Made by a program: the position numbers and the translations under genes. The notes under the pieces are model-generated. The model was not told the DNA's origin, searched no databases, and saw only the letters and a program-made list of their open reading frames with translations. Below, piece by piece: positions 8,913 to 17,137 of a stretch of DNA of 64,000 nucleotides; the first letter of the stretch is position 1, and each line of letters begins with the position of its first letter. The DNA comes from Nocardioides sp. Iso805N (GTDB lineage Bacteria > Actinomycetota > Actinomycetes > Propionibacteriales > Nocardioidaceae), in contig NZ_KB822578.1 in NCBI RefSeq assembly GCF_000364605.1, forward strand, positions 1-64,000. Reading direction: 5' to 3'.

Positions 8913-9242
8913 TCAGCGGCCCACGCCGTGGCGGCGAAGGCCCGAGACCGCCACCGCGATCAGGCCGACCCCGCCGCCGATCACCCACGGCAGCGGCAAC
9001 AGCCAGCGGATGTCGGTCCCGGTCACGGTGTCGCTCTGCACCAGCGCCCAGCCGCCGACGATCGCGAGGAAGACCAGGCCCATCACGAGGTGGCCGACGT
9101 TGACCGGGTGCGAGCCCGTACGCCGCGCACCCTCGTCGTACCGAGGCTGTTCTGTGGGCTCGACCTCGACCGCCTCCTCGAGCAGCTCGGTGTGCTCCGG
9201 CTGCTCCGGCTCGCCGGGCAGGAATCGGGTCTCGTCACTCAT
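8913..9242 (-). CDS. Small membrane protein, unknown function
   Basis: 109 residues. The first 48 are acidic and disordered-looking (GEPEQPEHTELLEEAVEVEP). Two membrane segments follow: VGHLVMGLVFLAIVGGWALV (about 49-68) and LLPLPWVIGGGVGLIAVAVSG (about 81-101). The start overlaps the end of the upstream PspC/LiaF-like gene by 8 bp, so the two are probably cotranscribed and translationally coupled, which suggests a role in the same envelope-stress locus. No homologous family recognised with confidence. Confidence 0.75.
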   Translation of the reverse strand: MSDETRFLPGEPEQPEHTELLEEAVEVEPTEQPRYDEGARRTGSHPVNVGHLVMGLVFLAIVGGWALVQSDTVTGTDIRWLLPLPWVIGGGVGLIAVAVSGLRRHGVGR

Positions 9243-10532
9243 CGCTGGTCTCCACGGTGATCTGGCCGACGTTGAGGTTGGCGTGGATGTACAGGGGAAC
9301 GGTGGTCAGGCTGCCGGTGACCGAGCCGCTGTTGCGCGGGTGGATGCCACCGTGGCCCTCGCCGAAGATCTCGACCTGGCCCGGCCCCTTGACCACGCCG
9401 TCGGCCGTGGTCGAGATCTGCGGTGGGACGACGATCTCGATGCTGCCGACGTGCCCGGTCACGGAGATGGACCGACCAGCCAGAGCAGTGGGGTCGCTCA
9501 CCTGGGACAGGTCGAGCCGGAGCTCGCCGGTGGCGAGGCGGTAGTCGGTGCGAAGGGCCGCCGTCGAGGTGGGGGCGTAGTGCACGCTGCGCCCGTGTCC
9601 GTCGAGCTGCCACTTGTCCGCGGCCAGGCTGCCAACGAGCACGAAGCTGGCCAGGAAGCCGAGCAGGATCAGGCCGCCTGCCCGGCCCCAGAACGCGCCC
9701 AGGACCAGCATCAGGCCGATGATCCCGACCGCGAGCGCCGGGTACGCCGGACCGGCGACCGAGGCGCCAGCCAGGTCGACGATCCCGAGCACGCCCTCCG
9801 CCAGCGCGATCAGCGCGATGGTGAACCAGAACAGGATCGGACCGCGCTTGCGGGGATTGACCGGAGCGGTCGGTACGCCGATGGGCGCGGCGCCGGTCGC
9901 CGAAGGCTGCAGCTGTGTCAGCGCCACCGGGTCGGTCGAGCGCAGCTGCGTCTGCTCCGGGGCCCACGGCGTCTGCTGTGCGGCGGCATAGGCCCGGGAC
10001 GAAGGCTCGGGGCGATCCCCGAGCCGGCACCGGGAGCGGTGGCACCGGGCGCCGGGGCGCCGGTGGCGCTGACCGGCTCCCGACGCCCCGGCAGCCGGAG
10101 CTCGCCGCGGCGCTCGCCGATGATGAGCAGCGCGATCACCGCGATGACGAAGACGGGCCACGGTGCGTGCAGGTGCCCGGCCGTCTCGCCGAGCAGGGCG
10201 AGTGCGGCCAGGCCCGCGACGAGGTAGAGCAGGAACGACCGGCTGCGCTCGTCCAGCCGCACGATCGCCGAGGCCTTGCCCTCCTCGGGCACCAACAGCC
10301 AGACGCCGATGTAGAGGATCAGGCCGGCTCCGCCGAAGAAGATCAGCACCACCAGGGCGACCCGGACGATGATCGGGTCGATGCGGAAGTGCTGGGCCAG
10401 GCCGCCGCCGACTCCGGCGATGTGCCGGTCGCCGACACTGCGGCGCAGGGCGCCGAGGTGGTGCGGTTCGGGTGCCCCGGGTGGTGTGCCCGGACCTGGC
10501 TCGTGCGGAGCATCGGTCGGAGTCGTGGTCAT
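9235..10532 (-). pseudogene. PspC-domain / LiaF-like membrane protein, split by a frameshift
   Basis: Two reading frames together make one expected protein. The first (10532 down to about 10020) has an N-terminal PspC domain: SVGDRHIAGVGGGLAQHF, then VRVALVVLIFFGGAGLILYI, and more membrane segments. The second (about 10020 down to 9235) has three to four further membrane helices (ILFWFTIALIALAEGVLGIV) and a C-terminal LiaF-like beta domain (LDLSQVSDPTALAGRS, GSIEIVVPPQ). The frames join at a run of four C on the plus strand, 10017-10020; one more C would restore ...GSGDRPEPSSRAYAA... Either a sequencing indel or a genuine frameshift. As given, the PspC frame would end at 9918 with a nonsense tail. 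Divergent from the PspC-kinase gene. Confidence 0.75.
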
Positions 10533-10664
10533 GGCTCAAGCCTCCCGGGACCGCCGCCGTACCGCTATCGGGGAGTCCCCTGATCCGTGCGGGGGGCCCT
10601 GAGACGCGCATCAGGGACCTTCCGCATGGAACCGCGTGCGCGCGCGTGTGACGATGGCACCACG

Positions 10665-11921
10665 ATGAGCGAGCTCCCGATGCCCCCCAAGGCCTATCGC
10701 GACACCGAGACGGGGATCGTCGGCGGGGTGGCTGCAGGCCTGGCCGACCACCTGCGGGTGTCGGTGATGTGGGTGCGCGTCTTCTTCGTCGCGGCCGCGC
10801 TGCTCAGCGGGCTGGGCGTGTTGCTCTATGCGGGGCTGTGGCTCTTCCTGCCGGCCGCGCCGACCCACGAGCCCAACACCCCCGGTGCGGAGAGCGCCAC
10901 CCGCGGCGGCCGCCGGCCGGGCCGGATGCGCCGGCTCACCGACGCCGGTCCCGCGATCGCGCTGGCCGTGCTGGGCTTCGGCGCGGTGCTGCTGGTGGAG
11001 TCGGCGCTCGGCATCGGGACGCTGTTCTGGCCGGTGGCCATCGCGGTGGCAGGGGTCGCGCTGCTGTGGCGTCAGGCCGACGAGGCGCAGCGGGAGCGCT
11101 GGCTGGACGCGGGGGAGCGGCTCGACCCGGCCGCGCTGGTCTTCGGCCGCGGCGGCTGGGCCTCCTACCTCCGGGTCGCGGCGGGCGTGCTGCTGGTGCT
11201 GGTGGCGTTCGCGCTGTTCTCGCTGCGCGGTGGCTCGGTCGGCGATGCCGGTCAGCTCCTGGTGGCGTTCCTGCTCGGCTTCGCCGGCATCGGCGTCATC
11301 GTCGGCCCGTGGGCGCTGCGACTGGTCTCCGACCTCGGCGCCGAGCGGGCCGAGCGGGTCCGTACCCAGGAGCGCGCCGACGTCGCTGCCCACCTGCACG
11401 ACTCGGTGCTGCAGACGCTGGCGCTGATCCAGAAGAACGCCGAGGACCCCGCGACCGTCGCGCGCCTCGCCCGCTCCCAGGAGCGCGACCTACGGTCATG
11501 GCTGTACGCCGACGTGGTCTCGCCCGATGCCAGCATCGCCGCTGCGCTGCGGCAGGTCGCGGCCGAGGTGGAGGACGTGCACGGGGTCGCCGTGGACGTG
11601 GTGGCGGTGGGGGACGGTCCGCTGACGGCGAGGCTGCAGCCGCTCGTCGCGGCGACGCGTGAGGCCCTCACCAATGCGGCCAAGCACGCGGGCGTGGCGC
11701 GGGTGGACGTCTACGCCGAGGTGAACCCCGGCACGGTCGAGGTGTTCGTCCGTGACCGAGGTGTGGGCTTCGTGCTCGACGAGGTCTCCGAGGACCGTCA
11801 CGGCGTACGCGACTCGATCCGGGCGCGGATGGAGCGGCACGGGGGCAGCGCCCAGGTCAGGACGGGGCCCGGCGAGGGCACCGAGGTGCGGCTGCAGATG
11901 CCGTGCGAGGAGGAGCAGTGA
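10665..11921 (+). CDS. PspC-domain sensor histidine kinase
   Basis: 418 residues. N-terminal PspC domain (ETGIVGGVAAGLADHLRVS, residues 14-60, with a membrane helix VFFVAAALLSGLGVLLYAGL). Three further hydrophobic regions lie at about 94-215. Then a HisKA_3-type dimerisation segment with the phospho-acceptor in HLHDSVLQTLALIQKN (His near 244) and an HATPase domain with N-box ATREALTNAAKHAG and G-box VRDRGVGF. The ATG at 10665 is preferred over an in-frame extension because it starts just before the PspC domain. It is followed 28 bp later by a LuxR-type response regulator, its likely phospho-partner. PspC sensing suggests response to membrane or cell-wall stress. Confidence 0.92.
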   Translation: MSELPMPPKAYRDTETGIVGGVAAGLADHLRVSVMWVRVFFVAAALLSGLGVLLYAGLWLFLPAAPTHEPNTPGAESATRGGRRPGRMRRLTDAGPAIALAVLGFGAVLLVESALGIGTLFWPVAIAVAGVALLWRQADEAQRERWLDAGERLDPAALVFGRGGWASYLRVAAGVLLVLVAFALFSLRGGSVGDAGQLLVAFLLGFAGIGVIVGPWALRLVSDLGAERAERVRTQERADVAAHLHDSVLQTLALIQKNAEDPATVARLARSQERDLRSWLYADVVSPDASIAAALRQVAAEVEDVHGVAVDVVAVGDGPLTARLQPLVAATREALTNAAKHAGVARVDVYAEVNPGTVEVFVRDRGVGFVLDEVSEDRHGVRDSIRARMERHGGSAQVRTGPGEGTEVRLQMPCEEEQ

Positions 11922-11949
11922 GCGAACCGATCGTCAGGAGCCGGGTGTC

Positions 11950-12594
11950 ATGAGCGTACGAGTGCTGGTCGTCGACGACCACGCGATGTTCCGCAGCGGC
12001 GTGCGGGCCGAGCTCGCCCAGCAACCGGGCATCGAGGTGGTGGCCGAGGCCGAGGACGTCGACACCGCGGTCAAGGCGGTGGCGGCGCACCAGCCCGAGG
12101 TGGTGCTGCTCGACGTACATCTGCCCGGTGGGGGCGGCGTCGAGGTGATGCGACGGGCACCCAGCATCGAGGGCCGGCCGCGCTACCTGGCGCTGTCGGT
12201 CAGCGACGCCGCCGAGGACGTGATCGGCACCATCCGTGGTGGTGCGCGGGGCTATGTGACCAAGACGATCACCGGGCCAGAGCTGGCCGCCGCCATCGAG
12301 CGGGTGGCCGGGGGAGACGCGGTCTTCTCGCCGCGGCTGGCGGGCTTCGTGCTGGACGCCTTCTCCGGCGTCATCGAGGTGGCCGCCGTCGACGAGGACC
12401 TCGATCGGCTCACCGAGCGAGAGCGCGAGGTGATGCGGCTGATCGCGCGCGGCTACTCCTACAAGGAGGTCGCCAAGGAGCTGTTCATCTCGATCAAGAC
12501 GGTCGAGACCCACATGTCCAGCGTGCTGCGCAAGCTGCAGCTCTCCTCGCGCCACGAGCTGACCCGCTGGGCCAACGACCGGCGGCTGCTCTGA
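11950..12594 (+). CDS. LuxR/NarL-family response regulator
   Basis: 214 residues. Receiver domain 4-120 with acidic pocket VVDDHAM (Asp9, Asp10), phospho-acceptor Asp55 in VVLLDVHLPGGGG, switch Ser in LALSVSD, and conserved Lys in GYVTKTI. The C-terminal HTH (about 150-214) has the LuxR signature LTEREREVMRLIARGYSYKE, followed by LFISIKTVETHMSSVLRKL. It is cotranscribed with the PspC kinase upstream; its likely targets include the PspC genes on both sides. Start at 11950 places the receiver at the N-terminus. Confidence 0.93.
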   Translation: MSVRVLVVDDHAMFRSGVRAELAQQPGIEVVAEAEDVDTAVKAVAAHQPEVVLLDVHLPGGGGVEVMRRAPSIEGRPRYLALSVSDAAEDVIGTIRGGARGYVTKTITGPELAAAIERVAGGDAVFSPRLAGFVLDAFSGVIEVAAVDEDLDRLTEREREVMRLIARGYSYKEVAKELFISIKTVETHMSSVLRKLQLSSRHELTRWANDRRLL

Positions 12595-12618
12595 TGCCGA
12601 GTCGTCCCATCTAGAGGG

Positions 12619-12650
12619 TTGAGAGGTCACTTTCGGCGGGTCGAGTGGCC
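12619..12650 (+). repeat. One and a half 22-nt intergenic repeat units
   Basis: TTGAGAGGTCACTTTCGGCG at 12619-12638 is a close match to the unit found at 8838, 44826, 49082 and 49237. A truncated second unit (TCGAGTGGCC) follows. It lies in the 86-bp convergent gap between the response regulator and the MarR gene. Confidence 0.7.
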
Positions 12651-12681
12651 GCGCGACCCGGCCGGTCGCAGGCTGCTTCGC

Positions 12682-13200
12682 TCAGCCCTCCTCGATCCTC
12701 AGGGTCAGCTCCTTGAGCAGAGCTGCCAGCGTGTGCCTCTGATCGGGGGTCAGTACGCCGAACAGCTCGTCCTCGGCGCGGCCTCGCAGCCGCATCGCCC
12801 GGCGCCAGATGTCGCGGCCCGCCGCGGTCGCCTCGACGTGCACCCGACGGCGGTCGGCGGGGTCGGTACGGCGCTGCACCCAGCCGGACCGCTCCAGGAT
12901 GTCGAGGCGGCCGGTCATGCCCGCGTTGCTGATGTCGAGGTCCTCGGCGAGCTCCGAGGGGCCCGCCTTGCCAGGGGTGTCGCGGATCATCAGGGCGTGC
13001 AGGGTGTCGTACTCGAAGTCCTGCAGTCCGACCTCGGTGACCGCCTGCTGCTTGGCGCGCTGCAGGTGCTTGCGCACCCGCAGCAGCCTGACCGTGATGG
13101 CCTCGACGTCGTCGTCGAAGTCGATGTCGATCCAGTGGTCGCGCCAGCGCTCGACGTGCCGATCGGCCCAGTCCTCGCGCGCATCGCTCTGGCTTCCCAT
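12682..13200 (-). CDS. MarR-family transcriptional regulator
   Basis: 172 residues. Winged-helix MarR core at about 50-150: a helix with QDFEYDTLHALMIRDTPGKA, recognition region LAEDLDISNAGMTGRLDILE, and wing SGWVQRRTDPADRRRVHVEA with the family's DxRxxxV pattern. Acidic N-terminus (IDIDFDDDVEAI). Divergent from an MFS pump gene, with a palindromic operator in the 56-bp gap. This arrangement usually means ligand-relieved repression of both genes. The ligand is unknown. Confidence 0.92.
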   Translation of the reverse strand: MGSQSDAREDWADRHVERWRDHWIDIDFDDDVEAITVRLLRVRKHLQRAKQQAVTEVGLQDFEYDTLHALMIRDTPGKAGPSELAEDLDISNAGMTGRLDILERSGWVQRRTDPADRRRVHVEATAAGRDIWRRAMRLRGRAEDELFGVLTPDQRHTLAALLKELTLRIEEG

Positions 13201-13212
13201 GGCGAGGATAAT

Positions 13213-13243
13213 AGTTCGGTAGCGAATATTTCGTTAGCGAACT
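13213..13243. promoter_or_regulatory. MarR operator between regulator and MFS genes
   Basis: AGTTCGGTAGCGAA (13213-13226) and TTCGTTAGCGAACT (13230-13243) are inverted copies, 12 of 14 matching, separated by 3 bp. Each half also contains its own near-palindrome TTCGNTAGCGAA, the size of one MarR dimer site, so two dimers could bind. A TAATAT -10-like hexamer at 13243-13248 lies 8 bp before the GTG of the MFS gene, so bound regulator would block that promoter. Confidence 0.75.
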
Positions 13244-13256
13244 AATATCTGTCGCC

Positions 13257-14474
13257 GTGACCACCGTTGCCATCGAGCGTGCCGGCGTCCTGCGCCACCG
13301 GGAGTTCCGGCTCCTGGTCAGTGGCAGCACCGTCAGCTCGTTCGGCAACGGCATCACGCCGGTGGCGCTGGCCTTCGCCGTCCTCGACCTCGGCGGGAGT
13401 GCAGCGGAGCTGGGTCTGGTGGAGGCCGCCTTCAGCGCCGCGGAGGTGCTCACCACGCTGCTCGGCGGCGTGCTGGGCGACCGAGTCTCGCGCCGCATCA
13501 TGATGCAGGGCTCCTCGCTGGGCAGCGCGCTCGTGCAGGCGGTGCTCGCGCTCACGCTGGTGCTGCACCACGCCTCGATCGGCAGCCTCACCGTGCTCGG
13601 CTCGGTGGCCGGCGTGCTCTCTGCGCTCAGCGGACCGGCGTCCAAGGCGGTGACCCGGATGACGGTGCCGGAGGCGGATCTGGCCGGGGCCGTCGCCACG
13701 CGGGCACTGCTGCAGCAGCTCGCCATGACGATCGGGTACGCCGTCGGCGGGATCCTCGTGGCTCTCGTCGACGCAGGCTGGGCGATCATGATCGACGCGG
13801 CGACCTTCGCGGTCGCGGCGGCCTGCTTCTCCCGGCTGCGGATCCCCGAGGTGACCGCCAGCCCGCGCGGCACCGTGCTGGCCGAGCTGGGCGACGGCGC
13901 CCGCGAGGTGCTGCGGCACGCCTGGTTGTGGATCCTGATCGGCCAGGCGATGCTCTACCACCTGTTCTACGGCGGCGCACAGAACGTCCTGGGGCCAGTC
14001 GTGGTCGGCCAGCAGATGGGCCGGGCCGCCTGGGGTGCGGCGCTGGCCTGGCTGATGGTGGGCTTCGTGGTGGGTGGCCTGGTCTGCCTGCGCTGGCGTC
14101 CGCGCCGTTCACTCTTCGCCGGTACGGCCCTGCTCGCCACGACCGCGCTGCTCCCGCTCGCGATGGCGTTCGCGTCCTCGCCGCCGCTGGTCTGGGCCGG
14201 TGCGCTGCTGCACGGGATCGGGCTCTCCATCTTCTCGGTCTTCTGGGACCTCGCGATCCAGCAGAACGTCCCCGACGACAAGCTCTCGCGGGTCTACTCC
14301 TTCGACATGGTCGGCTCGTTCGTGGCCCGGCCGCTGGGGCTGGCGCTGACCGGTCCGATCGCCGAGGCGGTCGGCTTCGACCGGTGGCTGGTGGTCGTCG
14401 CAGCGGTCATCGGCGGGTCGAGCCTGCTGGCGCTGCTCTCCCGCGACGTACGCCGGCTCGAGCTGACTCGCTGA
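13257..14474 (+). CDS. MFS transporter (efflux type)
   Basis: 405 residues from a GTG start, about 12 hydrophobic segments. N-terminal EFRLLVSGSTVSSFGNGITP and GVLGDRVSRRIMM (the MFS loop 2-3 motif GDRxxRR) resemble the enterobactin-exporter/macrolide-efflux branch. No binding-protein or enzyme domain. It is divergent from the MarR gene and shares its operator, so drug or xenobiotic efflux induced by a ligand is the likely role. The GTG at 13257 follows a TAATAT hexamer at short distance, so the message may have a very short or no leader. Confidence 0.88.
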   Translation: MTTVAIERAGVLRHREFRLLVSGSTVSSFGNGITPVALAFAVLDLGGSAAELGLVEAAFSAAEVLTTLLGGVLGDRVSRRIMMQGSSLGSALVQAVLALTLVLHHASIGSLTVLGSVAGVLSALSGPASKAVTRMTVPEADLAGAVATRALLQQLAMTIGYAVGGILVALVDAGWAIMIDAATFAVAAACFSRLRIPEVTASPRGTVLAELGDGAREVLRHAWLWILIGQAMLYHLFYGGAQNVLGPVVVGQQMGRAAWGAALAWLMVGFVVGGLVCLRWRPRRSLFAGTALLATTALLPLAMAFASSPPLVWAGALLHGIGLSIFSVFWDLAIQQNVPDDKLSRVYSFDMVGSFVARPLGLALTGPIAEAVGFDRWLVVVAAVIGGSSLLALLSRDVRRLELTR

Positions 14475-14509
14475 CCCCCGCCGGGGCCGCTTCTGTCGGT
14501 GGCTCGACA

Positions 14510-14515
14510 TAGGGT
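14510..14515 (+). promoter_or_regulatory. Candidate -10 box for pcrA
   Basis: TAGGGT at 14510-14515 lies 9 bp before the pcrA ATG with no ribosome-binding site between them, consistent with a leaderless or nearly leaderless message. Confidence 0.35.
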
Positions 14516-14524
14516 TGTTGCAGC

Positions 14525-16954
14525 ATGAGACCACCCCAAACGCCTGCCACCGACGCCGCCGCTCTGTTCGCCCTGCCCGAGGAGCGCCCTGCCCGTCGCG
14601 GCCCGAGCCGCGAGGAGCTGCTCGCCGGGCTCAACGAGCCGCAGCGCGCCGCCGTCACCCACGAGGGTGTGCCGCTGCTGGTGGTCGCCGGTGCGGGATC
14701 CGGCAAGACCCGCGTGCTCACCCGCCGGATCGCCTGGCTGATCAGCGAGCGCGGCGCCCACCCGGGCTCGATCCTGGCCATCACCTTCACCAACAAGGCC
14801 GCGGCCGAGATGAAGGAGCGCGTCGAGAACCTGGTCGGCCGGCGTGCGCGGATCATGTGGGTGAGCACGTTCCACAGCGCCTGCGTGCGGATCCTGCGCA
14901 AGGAGATCGACAAGCTCGGCTACAAGTCCAACTTCACGATCTACGACGCCCAGGACCAGAAACGGCTGATGGGCCTGGTGGTCGGCGATCTCGACCTCGA
15001 CCCCCGGCGCTACCAGCCGGCGCAGGTGCTCAACTGGGTCAGCGACCAGAAGAACGAGCTGCGCGACGCCGAGGACGCCGCCAAGGATGCGAAGAACCAG
15101 CTCGAGGAGAGCTACGCCGCGGCGTACAAGCTCTATCAGAGGCGCCTGCGCGAGGCGAACGCCCTGGACTTCGACGACCTGATCATGACCACGGTGCACC
15201 TGTTCCGGCAGTTCCCGGACGTGCGCGAGACCTATCGGCGACGGTTCCGGCACGTGCTGGTGGACGAGTATCAGGACACCAACCACGCGCAGTACGCGCT
15301 GATCCACGAGCTGTGCGCCGACAGCCCCGACCCGGGAGGGTTGGTCGAGCCTGTCGAGACCTCGCCCCGGACCGCACCCGCCGAGCTGATGGTGGTCGGC
15401 GATGCGGATCAGTCGATCTACGCGTTCCGCGGCGCCAACATCCGCAACATCCTCGACTTCGAGCAGGACTTCCCCAACGCCACCTCGGTCCTCCTGGAGC
15501 AGAACTATCGCTCCACCCAGACGATCCTGACGGCCGCCAACGCCGTCATCACGCACAACAAGGGCCGCAAGGAGAAGCGGCTGTGGAGCGAGGCCGGCGA
15601 CGGCGAGCGGATCGTCGGCTACGTCGCCGACGACGAGCGCGACGAGGCCCGCTTCGTCAGCGACGAGATCGACAAGCTGGTCGACGGCGGTCACAAGGCC
15701 AGCGACGTCGCCGTCTTCTACCGCACCAACGCCCAGAGCCGGGTCTTCGAAGAGGTCTTCATCCGCACCGGCCAGCCCTACAAGGTCGTCGGCGGCGTGC
15801 GGTTCTACGAGCGTCGCGAGGTGCGCGACGCGCTCGCCTACCTGCGCACGCTGGCCAACCCGGCCGACCAGGTGTCGCTGCGGCGGATCCTCAACACCCC
15901 CAAGCGCGGCATCGGCGATCGTGCGGTGGAGTGCGTCGACGCGCTCGCCCAGCGCGAGGGCCTGACGTTCTGGGAGGCCCTCCAGCGCGCCGACGACGCG
16001 CCCGGCCTGGCCACGCGGAGCGCCACCAACATCCGGGGCTTCGTCGCCATGATCACCGAGCTGCAGTCGATGGTCGAGGGCGGCGAGCGCGCCGACGTCA
16101 TCCTCGAGTCGACCTTGGCCCGGTCGGGCTATCTCGAAGAGCTCGAGGCCAGCGACGACCCGCAGGACGCCACCCGAGTGGAGAACCTCGCCGAGCTGGT
16201 CGCCGTCGCCCGTGAGTTCTCCGACGACCCGGTGGCGGGGCCGAGCGCGGATCCCGCCGATGTCGACGCCGGCATCCTCTCGCCGGGCCTGACCGACTTC
16301 CTCGAGCGGGTCGCGCTGGTCGCTGACTCCGACTCGATCCCGGAGGGCGAGGACGGCGTCGTCACGCTGATGACGCTGCACACCGCCAAGGGGCTGGAGT
16401 TCCCGGTGGTCTTCCTCACCGGCATGGAGGACGGCGTGTTCCCGCACTCGCGCGCGCTCGGCGACACCGCCGAGCTCGAGGAGGAGCGCCGCCTCGCCTA
16501 CGTCGGCATCACCCGCGCCCGCGAGCGCCTCTACATCTCCCGTGCCGTGGTGCGGTCGGCCTGGGGCGCGCCCGCGCACAACCCTGCGAGCCGCTTCCTC
16601 GACGAGCTCCCGGTCGACCTGGTCGACTGGCGGCGTACTGAGGCGGCGATGACGAAGTGGGGCAGGCCCGACCTGGGTGGCGAGCGGTTCGGCAGCGGTC
16701 TCGGCAGCATCACCGGCACCGGCCGCCGCAACTTCTCCTCGGCCGCCATCCGCGCAGACGCCGCGGCCAAGTCCAAGCCGGCCCGCGAGGTGCCCTCGCT
16801 GGCACCCGGTGATCGGGTCACGCACGACACGTTCGGCCTCGGCAGCGTGGTCACCATCGAAGGCGTCGCGGAGAAGACCGTCGCCTCGATCGACTTCGGC
16901 ACCCAGGGGGTCAAGCGACTTCTTCTCCGCTACGCCCCGGTGCAGAAGCTCTGA
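14525..16954 (+). CDS. pcrA: ATP-dependent DNA helicase PcrA/UvrD1
   Basis: 809 residues, superfamily 1A 3'-5' helicase for repair and replication-fork processing. Motifs in order: Q-motif LNEPQRAAV, Walker A GAGSGKTRVLTRR (near residue 57), Ia ITFTNKAAAEMKER, Walker B VDEYQDTN, motif III GDADQSIYAFRGA, IV EQNYRSTQ, V TLHTAKGLEFPVVF, VI RLAYVGITRARERL. The C-terminal domain VTHDTFGLGSVVTIEG fits actinobacterial UvrD1, which binds Ku or RNA polymerase in relatives. Odd: about ten residues (GGLVEPVETS) in the loop before motif III are encoded by a repeat-like sequence (15340-15362). As in M. tuberculosis (from memory), an M23 peptidase and sucCD follow. Confidence 0.96.
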   Translation: MRPPQTPATDAAALFALPEERPARRGPSREELLAGLNEPQRAAVTHEGVPLLVVAGAGSGKTRVLTRRIAWLISERGAHPGSILAITFTNKAAAEMKERVENLVGRRARIMWVSTFHSACVRILRKEIDKLGYKSNFTIYDAQDQKRLMGLVVGDLDLDPRRYQPAQVLNWVSDQKNELRDAEDAAKDAKNQLEESYAAAYKLYQRRLREANALDFDDLIMTTVHLFRQFPDVRETYRRRFRHVLVDEYQDTNHAQYALIHELCADSPDPGGLVEPVETSPRTAPAELMVVGDADQSIYAFRGANIRNILDFEQDFPNATSVLLEQNYRSTQTILTAANAVITHNKGRKEKRLWSEAGDGERIVGYVADDERDEARFVSDEIDKLVDGGHKASDVAVFYRTNAQSRVFEEVFIRTGQPYKVVGGVRFYERREVRDALAYLRTLANPADQVSLRRILNTPKRGIGDRAVECVDALAQREGLTFWEALQRADDAPGLATRSATNIRGFVAMITELQSMVEGGERADVILESTLARSGYLEELEASDDPQDATRVENLAELVAVAREFSDDPVAGPSADPADVDAGILSPGLTDFLERVALVADSDSIPEGEDGVVTLMTLHTAKGLEFPVVFLTGMEDGVFPHSRALGDTAELEEERRLAYVGITRARERLYISRAVVRSAWGAPAHNPASRFLDELPVDLVDWRRTEAAMTKWGRPDLGGERFGSGLGSITGTGRRNFSSAAIRADAAAKSKPAREVPSLAPGDRVTHDTFGLGSVVTIEGVAEKTVASIDFGTQGVKRLLLRYAPVQKL
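15340..15362 (+). repeat. Palindromic coding repeat inside pcrA
   Basis: GTCGAGCCTGTCGAG with flanking GGTTG and ACC resembles the 15-nt unit found twice in each of mutA and mutB. It is in frame and encodes part of a surface loop between the Walker B helix and motif III, where mycobacterial UvrD1 has a shorter loop (from memory). Confidence 0.6.
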
Positions 16955-16989
16955 GCATCGCCGGCCGACCCGGCTGAGCATCCCTCCAG

Positions 16990-17115
16990 GTGTCGGGTCG
17001 GGGTGAGCGGAGGGCGCCGCCGGAGCGCTGCCGGACGACGCGCCGGCGAGGAACGAGCCGCCGCGCGGCGGGAGGCCTGCTCCAAGGTGCCACTCCGCTC
17101 ACCCCGACCCGACAC
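16990..17115. repeat. Long-arm hairpin element with conserved core (copy 1)
   Basis: Perfect 23-bp arms (16990-17012 and 17093-17115, starting GTGTCGGGTCGGGGTGAG) enclose an 80-nt core. The core contains GACGACGCGCCGGCGAGGAA, which recurs in copy 2 (23858-23963) in the opposite orientation although the arms there are different. It sits in the convergent gap between pcrA and the glycosyltransferase gene, so it may also terminate both. Confidence 0.8.
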
Positions 17116-17137
17116 GCGGCGGCACTCAGACCGAGCC

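Noticed and set aside
14294..16981. 895-codon open frame on the minus strand opposite pcrA
   Set aside because: It is a high-GC antisense shadow; composition is Arg/Gly/Val/Asp-rich with no domain, while the plus strand encodes an intact helicase.
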